Source: Distichodus sexfasciatus (taxonomy: Eukaryota > Chordata > Actinopteri > Characiformes > Distichodontidae). Taken from it: a DNA stretch of 64,000 bases. Shown one piece after another: positions 56,068 through 64,000 of the stretch. A model generated the notes under the pieces. The model saw nothing but the letters and a program-made list of their open reading frames with translations, had not been told where the DNA came from and made no database searches. The translations under genes and the position numbers were made by a program. The stretch is taken from contig JAVGVS010000019.1 in assembly GCA_032718565.1 (NCBI GenBank), positions 4,066,912 through 4,130,911 on the forward strand, written 5' to 3'. Numbering within the stretch: position 1 is the first letter of the stretch; the number at the start of each line of letters is the position of its first letter.

Positions 56068-56910
56068 TGTGACGGCCGTCTGTGTCGCCGCACATGGCAA
56101 CCCTCCGGAAGCGGTAGGATAAACGAGGTGCGTGAGCAAGCTTCCCCAAACACCACATTGTCACAGTATGTTTTTTTGTTTAATTTATCGATAAAGAAAG
56201 ATCCACAATACGTTTGATTTAGTTTGTAACTTTATTTAATGTTTTATAGTAAGTTACATCTGGGTGCACACAGTATGTTTCTTATGTTTGATTCATTACT
56301 TACTTTTCTTTTTCTGAATTTAAGTTCACCGGAGTTGGCTGGGGAGTCTGTATCGTGTGACCAGCAGCCGACTTCCTGTTCCGGACAAAGGGGCTCCCTG
56401 TGCAAAGGCTTCAGCTTAAAAGTCTTCCGGCAGTGACCATCCAGCTGCCCCGCCATAGGGGAGGGTGGACGTCTTTATTAGTTTAATTATTAAGTTATTT
56501 ATTATTGATATTGGTTTTGTGTATTTTGATATTGGAGGTATTGTTTATTTTCTTTTTGCTGTTGAGTTGAACTGGCCTTTGTCTTTGTCTTTGATTTTTT
56601 GGAAATGTAATAATTGTTGTCATCCCTTGTGTGTCTTGTTGGTCTAATCAGCCAGTCTCCTGTCTCCTTTGTGTATCATGGGTGGGGGGCAGTTTTTCGA
56701 GGTCAGATTTGTTACCTTAGTTGATTCTTTTGTTGGAGTTCTGTTCAGTTGACCTTATTATTCAGGCCTAAAATTAATAAGTTATTTCTTGGTTAATTAC
56801 TTTGGAATTTTTTTGAAATATTTTTTGACTAGAATTATTTTTGTAAAAATAAATATTTATTTGAACCTTTCTTTCTGTGTCTCCCCGTGCCTTACGGCTG
56901 GTCCTCCACA
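56068..56910 (+). mobile_element. Solo LTR with perfect 5-bp target duplication
   Basis: Begins TGTGACGGCCGTC and ends GGTCCTCCACA, with TGTG/CACA-like inverted tips. Flanked by identical CAAAA at 56063-56067 and 56911-56915. A GTAAAAATAAATATTTA polyadenylation region lies about 65 bases before the end, as expected for R/U5 in plus orientation. There is no internal region, consistent with recombination between two LTRs. Confidence 0.88.
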
Positions 56911-56915
56911 CAAAA

Positions 56916-58347
56916 TATATAAAAAAAGGAAAACCATGATTCTTCTTGCGGTTGTGCTTTTAACAGTAATTGCTAAAATTCTCAAAACCTCCCAATCCAT
57001 GAGAACCTGAACGATTTCCAAAAGAGTAACCAACTAACCTGTAGTTGTGAGTGACAGATGATGTCAGTAATGGAACACAAGTTTACTACCAAGACTCTAA
57101 ATTCTGAGTCTTTATGCGGTTCTAAGGAATCTTTCACACTCCTTAAATTTCTCATAAAAATTAACATCAAAAGAGATACATCTGTCATTATATATCAGCC
57201 CAGTCTCAAACAGCTTGGGCACACGGCCAGAATCCCGAGGTAGACGTTATTTGTCATCTCTTTCCAAGAAGTGAAGCCAAGTGTCATCATTCTTAAATGT
57301 ATTGCCAAATGGACTGCATCCAAACTTCGATAATAGGTTTTTAAAAGCTTTAGATAAGAAAACCGCAGTTTGTTTCTACTCCACTTGCTTCTCTGGATCT
57401 CTCAGTAACATGTAGAACCAGAACTAAACTTCACTAATGTGCTAATCTATTATGAAATCTTTAAACAAAGAAGCACTCCTGTTTGTTATGGCCATTAACT
57501 TAACTTTTAAACTATGAGCTGCACCTTTGGTAATTGGCATATGATGCTATTTGAGGTGAAAGAACCATTTGTGTTTTAATGCAAACATAATCTTAAGTAT
57601 TATTTTCTTCATGAGGCAAATGTCTTCCGAACTGAATCTGTTACATTTATATCTCTGAATCAATTTATATTTGTGACATTTTCTCACATCACACCAAATG
57701 CAATTCTTCTGGAACTAATGTCAGCTGGGAAGCAGAATTATACTCCAAAACTTTATTTGACAGAATAATCAGGAGCATTCAACTAAAATTTAAAGAGGTC
57801 CAGTTAGAGAAAAATTCTTGAAGCAAAGGTCTGGAAGATATACTTAGTGTGATATATATTTAAGTAGACTAATAGTTGTATCAACACTGCACGTAATCAA
57901 TACCTGTCTGACAAATCAAATTAATTCAGTACCATTCCACAATATTTGTCATGTGACATAGAACTCAACATAGACCTATTTTCGCTGTCCGCCTTATTTT
58001 TTTCTCTCTCTGTCTCACCCGTCTTTTTCTCAACTTACTCCAGCTCAGTCGTCTGTATCTCTCCCTTTGTTTTCTCTACACGTTTCGCTATTTGTTTTTT
58101 TCTTTCTACCATCTTTTCACGTGTTTGCCTTGCCTCTAACTCTCACATCTGTCTGCACTGAAGAGTCACAATGTTTACCACCTGGAATGGCTGAGTGGTA
58201 TCACGTGGGATGGCTTAACTTGCACGTAATTGGTCTGTGTGTTTTCTCATCCATTAAACCACTAACAAAAAAACTACAAAAGCTGTGCCGGCTGAAATAG
58301 AATCACCTCCTCGGGTTTTAAATCATAACCTTCTGTTTTGTCCATAG
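56916..58347. other. Unassigned sequence
   Basis: AT-rich; no repeat or exon recognised. 57990-58150 is pyrimidine-rich. Confidence 0.35.
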
Positions 58348-58420
58348 GTCGCAGTTCGTGTGCGACAGCTTCTGGGTTCGGACCCAGACCGCGGTCCGCC
58401 TGTTAGTGACCTCTGACCTA
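58348..58420 (+). other. Candidate exon, unknown product
   Basis: A strong acceptor (CCTTCTGTTTTGTCCATAG) is followed by an abruptly GC-rich segment open in two frames. One reads SQFVCDSFWVRTQTAVRLL; the other ends at a TGA after 22 codons (VAVRVRQLLGSDPDRG...), which would suit a terminal exon. I recognise neither. No convincing donor is seen. Confidence 0.25.
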
Positions 58421-58673
58421 TATGGTCATAAATATCATGTTTATCAACTAGTTTATCAAACAAACTGTCTGCAAAAAATCCTTTCAAAAATCAATAATCA
58501 CCATGTAAATTTGGATAGTGTTTTATTGGCAACATCTTGCATCTGGGGTTTATCTTTTCTGCTTTCTGATATCAGAACCACAAGTATTGATGATGTGTTC
58601 CATTTTTTGGCAAATGTCTCAAAACTGACATGCTCTGTGTTTCATTGTGCAACACCAAAATGTGTAATATTGA

Positions 58674-58920
58674 AAGTGAGTGATTATGACAGTCTGTGAT
58701 TATTTATCGTTGTGAACACATCACAGCACAGCACACAGTGCACCACAACCAAATGTGACCACTGCATTTGACCCATCTGTGAAGGAGCAGTGGGCAGCTA
58801 ACATAGACAGCGACCAGAAAGCAGTGCTTAGGGATGGTACCTTGCTCGTGAGTACCTCAGTGGTACCTTTACCAGTCTGGGACTTAAACTGATCATGGAC
58901 CAACTCTCAGTACCAACTGC
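58674..58920 (-). repeat. SINE-A copy, near full length
   Basis: AAAGTGAGTGATTATGACAG at the 3' end (with a short duplication of GTGATTAT), CAGCACAGCACACAGTGCAC, GTGAAGGAGCAGTGGGCAGC, GAGTACCTCAGTGGTACC; head degraded to ACCAACTGC. Confidence 0.87.
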
Positions 58921-59731
58921 TCCATCTATAACTTGACCAGCATTACTACCCTGATAGTTTGTGTTTTAACCGAAGCCAACAGGCTTCTCACATAATCAGG
59001 AACAGATAAATGATGTTGCATTATGTGGAATTAAGCGTCTCCTCTTCAGACTATCCCTTTAATCGACAAATTCAATCGGCGTCAGGAGAAGCATAAAACT
59101 TATATGAGCAACTCTGCGCTTCCTCTCTAAATGCAGCCTTGAGGCCTTGTTTGTCAGACCGCTTCGTGCGCGATGTGAAAAGCCAAGGCAGGACATGAAA
59201 GTACTAAAACGGAATATTTCTAAAGGTGAATACCTCAATAAATCACCCGATCTAGTCCATAGATTCAAAGAAATGCATGAGCCAAGGCCCGTCGTTCTGT
59301 GAGTTTGACCTTCACAGTGTCTTAGTTTTCCTTTTCATAGTGGGCTCTGAATTGCTTTCAATTAGCTTCTGCATTCTGGTGGCTGTAGCCAGCGGCTTCT
59401 GCTGATGGAGAGATCGAGGCAACTTTTACCTTTTGACAAAAAACGACAAAGTTTGTGACCTTCCACACAACCTTCTCCTGGACCACTTCTTTTTTAAATG
59501 AGTGGCACATTTGTAATATTATATAACGTCAGATCTGGAGAAGTGTAAATTTCTGTTTAAATTCATCTAATTGCAGAGGAGTCTAATCTGAACATCTGAT
59601 TTTGGAGGGCTTTTAATGTAAAGTTTTGACTATATGATTCATGAACTCAGATAGAAATCTTCACGTATCAGGAAATCAGAATATTATCTGTGTCAGCCTA
59701 TAGCTTGTTTATTTGCATGTGAATTTGTCAG
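58921..59731. other. Unassigned, partly GC-balanced sequence
   Basis: 59030-59420 is repeat-poor and could be regulatory DNA; no exon recognised. Confidence 0.25.
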
Positions 59732-59732
59732 G

Positions 59733-59921
59733 GATTTGGTTAGGATATGACAAGAAAGACAGACGTTAACAATCTTCAAGCGGCCGGGTTAGGCAGCTGT
59801 CGGACTGCTTCACAATTCGGACAGTGATCTGGTTAGGATATGAACCGAATGCCAAATGCTCACAGTCTGTCAGTCATCTGGTTAGGATATAACAAACTGC
59901 TACGCGTTAGTCATTAGCCCG
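59733..59921. repeat. Three copies of an ATCTGGTTAGGATAT motif beside an LTR
   Basis: TTTGGTTAGGATATGACAA near 59735, ATCTGGTTAGGATATGAAC near 59827 and ATCTGGTTAGGATATAACAA near 59877, irregularly spaced (about 92 and 50 bases). They may belong to the internal region of the adjoining LTR element or to a local minisatellite. Confidence 0.6.
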
Positions 59922-60239
59922 TGTAGCGTGGTGGTTAACCCAAACGCGGCTGAGAGCGTGAGTAGGCAGGATTTCCACGCGAGTTAATATAAGAACTATT
60001 TTACACAAAGAGCAAGGATTCCCACAAGAACCCGCGTTCTAACAGACACAGACTCTTTCAGGGAGATTAACCAAATAACCGGAGTACTCTCAGTTGAAGC
60101 TGAACCGAATCAGAGTTGGGCTGGTAGACTCAATGACAGAACAATGCGCCTCAAGAAAATGGCTCCTTTTATACTTCCTGAACCGCGCCCGACCACTCCT
60201 GGGTCCTAGTGCCGGTTGAGTTAGGCAGTGTGCGTGACA
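59922..60239 (-). mobile_element. LTR, reverse orientation
   Basis: Ends TGTAGCGTGG and GTGCGTGACA give TG...CA. On the minus strand it starts TGTCACGCAC and has a TATA box (GAAGTATAAAAGG) about 60 bases in. No 5-bp duplication flanks it, so it is either one LTR of a longer broken element or a rearranged solo LTR. No TGG primer site follows its inner end. Confidence 0.6.
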
Positions 60240-60565
60240 GAATTTTGTCAAATTAGACTAGATTTAGGGTCGGGTACCGAGGACGGTGCTTTTAAAGGTA
60301 CCGACCAAAAAATCGAACAGTGCAAAGTTTCGCACATTTACGCACTCATCAGCAGCGTTGATCAGCATCAGCATGCATGGAGAAACAGTGCACAGAAATA
60401 TAAAAATATGGCAACATGCCGAAAGCCTTTGACTGTGTGACTGCACTTTACCAAAATCGACAAACATTTACCACAAAAAATGCAGAATTGAGGAAACACC
60501 TCATTAAACATAAAATATATTTATGTGCAGATGAGTGTGCAATGTTTGATAATAGGAACGTCACA

Positions 60566-60700
60566 GTTAGGACCTGTGTCCACCAAACGTGACGTTTTTT
60601 TACTGCAGCGTAGAGAGTGCCTCAAGTTCAAATCCGTTCAACTTTTAGAACAGTGCTGGGCTCGTCAATGTCACTTCAATCTTGTGTGCTCCCTACCTAG
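60566..60700 (+). repeat. Interspersed repeat, also at 53376
   Basis: Shares the TTTTTTTACTGCAGCG, CAACTTTTAGAACAGTGCTG and GGCTCGTCAATGTCACTTC blocks. Preceded by ACCTGTGTCCACCAAACGTG. Confidence 0.7.
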
Positions 60701-60719
60701 TAGGTCAGTGTCTATTTAG

Positions 60720-61351
60720 AACACTGCCGCGCTTATTACTTTCACCTGTGTCTCGTTTGCCTTGAGTTTGGAATTGGTGCAAGCACTCATTTGTTGAGTT
60801 GTGTGGCTTTATTTAATCCTGTTTCACCCCGAGTCTGTCTCCATTGTGAAATGTGTGGTTTGGGTTTACGTTGACTTTTGTTCTCATTTGATCATTGTTA
60901 TTTTCATCTCCTTGGTCTCGTGGTTTCTGTTTGGACTCTGTTTCAGTTAGATTAGCTCATGTTGTTCACCCTTGTTTCTTGTGTTTCTTCCCAGGCTCGT
61001 GTCTCCCAGTAAAACCCCCATCCGGTCAGGCTGCAGTGTGTCTGGATCGTTTCAGTTCCACCTCATGGGCCTTAGAGCACCAGGAGATTGCTCTTTCCGT
61101 TTCTCCACAGAGGATTTCTCTGTTCACCTCAACCTAAGTACCGGGAGCACAAGCCCCATCTTTCATTTGTTACTTTGTTCCTGTTTTTTCCCGGTGCCTT
61201 TTTGCCCTGGTTTTGTGTGTGATTTTGGACTTGTGTTTTTCCCCATTTTTTTGCCATCTTTGAGTTCACCCTACCGTTCCCCTGCAATAAACTCTTTATG
61301 TTCTGCCTGCATTCAGTGGCCTCACTTCCTTCTTCCAACAGCACCATGACA
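60720..61351 (+). mobile_element. LTR-like block, 5' limit unclear
   Basis: Ends ACAGCACCATGACA after a CAATAAACTC polyadenylation signal about 65 bases upstream. The pattern (C/T-rich body, AATAAA, then a short tail to ...GACA) is that of an LTR. No start with matching TGTCA was identified, so it may be truncated. Confidence 0.45.
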
Positions 61352-61430
61352 GCAGCGTTGAGTATTGGTACCGAACACCAGGTACCTGGTACCGATATTG
61401 TTTCGGATGAGAAAAGTACCCAACTCCAAC

Positions 61431-61913
61431 TATATTACAAAAAACATAATACATTTGCAAAAACACAACACGTTCACCAAGTAGGTCTACATTCCTCCGA
61501 TAATACAAAGCATCCAAGTGTAAAGAGGATTAGAATTTCCAGCATTATTTCATGTTTACTTGGCCCACTTTACCGCTAACGTACCTGGAGAAGGATGCTC
61601 AAAATCCTCAATTTATTCTTCCAGTGTATCTACTGAAAGCATGGTGCCTGGTGCATGGTGCCTACTTTGAAATAATTTATCCCCGTTGTCGGAAAGTGGG
61701 CAGAGTGAACATGAAAATGCCATTATTGTGAGCTCTAAAACACCTACGAGCAGAAATGTGCAACAGTAAAAGCTGTCATCTGTGCTTTTTTCTGTTTGTG
61801 AAATCCCTTAGGAAGGCAATGTATTTGTACAGTAAGTGGCGAAAATTGTCAGCGGTGCAGAATTGTTAGTGATGTTTTACTCTACTGTACTAAGGAAAAG
61901 TTAATATTATATC
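61431..61913. other. Unassigned sequence
   Basis: Nothing recognised; a short ATGGTGCCTGGTGC duplication lies near 61641. Confidence 0.35.
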
Positions 61914-62507
61914 TTAAAGGTCCCACATTATAAATTTTTTCAACAAGTTAAAATAGGTTTATGAGCTACACTAAACATGTACCTCTCAGATTAGGCATTT
62001 TCACCTGCTTTTTACTCCTCTATTTCAGTCCCTTTCAGAACAGGCTGTTTCTCATTAGTTTTCCTAAATTCTCATTAGTATTTCACTCCGGAACTGGGGT
62101 GTAGACAGCACAGCGTGAGTTTACCTCACGTTGAAAATAATCCAGCTGGCTGCTGCTAACCGACCATCCACACAGCCATACATGTTCAACACAACACTCC
62201 GGCCCTAGACTTCTTCATTGTGATTCCTACACTAGCGCTTGTGAGAAAACATGGCGGATCAGGAAGCACTAGTAGTTCTACCTGGCGGGCGGAGCTTCTC
62301 AGATAGGAGTTATTCAAATGTCTCCTTCTGTGACGTAGAAGTAGAGGAGAAATCTAAATGGCTCGTTTAAGCACATGATTTCTGACATTCGTAAATTAAC
62401 ATTAGCACAATTCACCATTTTATCAAACTTACAGTGTGTATAGAGGCAGTAAAGACCCAAATGGATGTCCAAAAACAGAAAAAGTGTTCATAATATGGGA
62501 ACTTTAA
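61914..62507. mobile_element. TTAA-type inverted-repeat element, full length
   Basis: TTAA at both borders; ends AAGGTCCCACATTATAAATT and TTCATAATATGGGAACTTT inverted. Collinear with 44033, with a small duplication (CTCATTAGT repeated near 62055) and a short deletion after GGGCGGAGCTTCTCAGATA. Confidence 0.87.
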
Positions 62508-64000
62508 GGTTCTGGTAAAAATGTCTATTTTCAGTGAGAAACAAGATTTGAAACAAGTCATGGACTTTATAAAGGTATGTAAAAAGTAGTTTTCATGAAT
62601 ACATCAAAATGATTTTTAAAGTTAAGAAAACTTTTTTCCTCATCGAGGTAATCTCAATAACTTTTTCTACATCAAATTCTGTTGCAAGATTTAAATTGTT
62701 TCCTTGACTGTTATCTCCAACCAACATTTTGTCCAAATATTTAAAGCATTTTAATTCAAGTATGATTTCCTTTTTTGCTGTTCTGTAAAACAGACTGCAG
62801 TCCATGTCACTATTTTCATTAGTTAACTGCAGTCCGCACTGAGCAGAATGTACCTTGACCTTGACTTAAGGTGTCTTTTTAGATTGTAATCCCCGAGCTG
62901 CAATCACGGCAGCATTTCATGACTCATTACAGCCTAGTTGGCTGCTGAGGTTCTACAATAACAGACAGCATCTGCTATTTGACTTGCCTGAGGAGTCTTA
63001 AATATGAGGATGGTGCTGAAGGAGCGCTCAGGTTGTATGGGTTAATAAAGTCTGAATGAAAGAGAATTATGTGATTAAGTTATAAATGCATCTGAAAATA
63101 ACAGGCTGATTAGTTAATCACTTTCGTTGTGTTCTTTGTGGAATTGTCTGGCAATGGAAATGAAGCACTTTTAAGTAACATTTCTTCCCAAAAAAAAAGA
63201 AACAGGACATACTGTATTAATACCCATAATTAAAAGAGTGAATGATTAGTATTTCAGTAATGGATGTGGATTTGCTGACTCATGCAGCAGATTCGCTATT
63301 TGAATCTAGTGAATGCTTGAATAACCATTCTTATGCAATGACGTTTCTATTTGTATTTACGCATTTGTAGGCAACTGGAGATGTTGTCTTGTTTCTCAGA
63401 TGAATTTCACAAACGATTCTGGAAGAGATTAATAAGAGGAAGAGGCTGCTGGTGACTCATCAAACAGAAATACTGAAATAAAAGACGTAACATCTCAGAA
63501 TTTGTAATTTATTCTTTTATTTGTCTTTCTTTTGCCATTGACCCAGCTGATTCATCTCTTCTGGAGTAACCCTCGCATGGTCGGGTGTCACTTCCCGCAA
63601 ATGAGTGAGACTCACTCTGCTTCTGACAGACACCCTGAATAAACATTTTTCTTCAATATAATTCTGACAGAAAGTGGTGTCAAATTGGTATGTATGAAGG
63701 AATCGTCCGACACCCTTTCTGAATGTCCTTTGTAATAAGTTTGTAATAAGTTATAAAACTTTGTCATAAATTTTATATCTCATGGAACCTTCCCTCATAA
63801 AAAGTTGTAAATCATTTTGATTTACAGTAACACAACTGTGTGACCTTAAACCTGTCCCTGACTTTCTTAAGGTCTTCTTCACAATCACTTCTTCACTTTT
63901 CCAACCAGGAAAGGAGAGAGTTGACACCCAGAGATTAGTGCCAGTCATGCTTCTGACTCCTCACCACCAGCACGGTAAGAATCCAACCAATGTCACAAGA
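62508..64000. other. Unassigned; possible regulatory DNA at 62870-63010
   Basis: 62870-63010 is repeat-poor with an ATGACTCATT AP-1-like site. No exon or repeat family is recognised to the end of the window. Confidence 0.25.

Larger units (their letters stand above)
60264..61430. mobile_element. Composite element with GGTACCG-rich inverted ends
   Basis: Left TAGGGTCGGGTACCGAGGAC with GGTACCGACC, and right GTATTGGTACCGAACACC with GGTACCGATATT and AAGTACCCAACTCC, are rough inverted counterparts. Inside lie another repeat (60566) and an LTR-like block (60720). Probably a small DNA element broken by later insertions. Confidence 0.45.

Overview
The window looks like non-coding DNA from a ray-finned (teleost) fish. 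It is AT-rich with no long open reading frame outside low-complexity sequence. It holds a dense mix of elements typical of fish genomes: tRNA-derived SINEs, hAT elements with 8-bp target duplications, a Tc1/mariner relic, TTAA-flanked inverted-repeat elements, solo LTRs, a decayed Gypsy pol fragment and many microsatellites. I found no host protein-coding exon that I can name, and no tRNA, rRNA, CRISPR or bacterial feature. The window is most likely intronic or intergenic. Several repeat-poor, GC-balanced blocks could be regulatory, and three short splice-flanked open stretches could be exons; both groups are low confidence.

Layout. 1-6 kb: one end of an inverted-repeat transposon, a split SINE, an LTR-like block, SINE and TTAA-element copies. 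6.1-7.3 kb: an exact 19-bp Tn5 mosaic end next to a (TAA)n tract, a CA-rich microsatellite, then a GC-rich block resembling a promoter or 5' exon. 8-11.4 kb: an intact-ended hAT element, a 1.1-kb polypyrimidine tract and a solo LTR. 13.6-20.7 kb: a SINE-rich stretch. 21-25.2 kb: a Tc1 relic interrupted by a LINE 3' end, a Gypsy pol fragment, and a second clean hAT. 25.4-26.7 kb: a foldback element invaded by a third clean hAT. 26.8-32.5 kb: SINEs, a MITE, and an LTR followed by a tRNA-Met-type primer-binding site. 33-38.5 kb: microsatellites, a composite transposon cluster and mostly unassigned DNA. 39.35-40.87 kb: a 22-bp minisatellite of about 65 units grown inside a small inverted-repeat element. 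42-48.6 kb: nested SINEs, a full TTAA element, paired hairpins. 50-53 kb: a transposon retaining an intact small first exon. 54.9-62.5 kb: a small MITE, a solo LTR with perfect 5-bp duplications, a second LTR with repeated motifs, and another full TTAA element. 62.5-64 kb: unassigned.

Two tRNA-derived SINE families dominate. I call them SINE-A (11 copies, marked by an internal ACTGAGGTACTCATGAGCAAG block and a 3' end near AATCACTCACTTTCACTT) and SINE-B (8 copies, head GGCGGCACGGTGG-like, 3' tail of AATG repeats). These names are mine. The most distinctive structure is the minisatellite: the same small element occurs nearby with only about two internal 22-bp units (14.7 and 54.9 kb), so ancestor and expanded form lie in one window. 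The most practical finding is the Tn5 mosaic end, which is probably a sequencing-library artefact left in the assembly. No genes are seen that act together; the window records successive transposition events.
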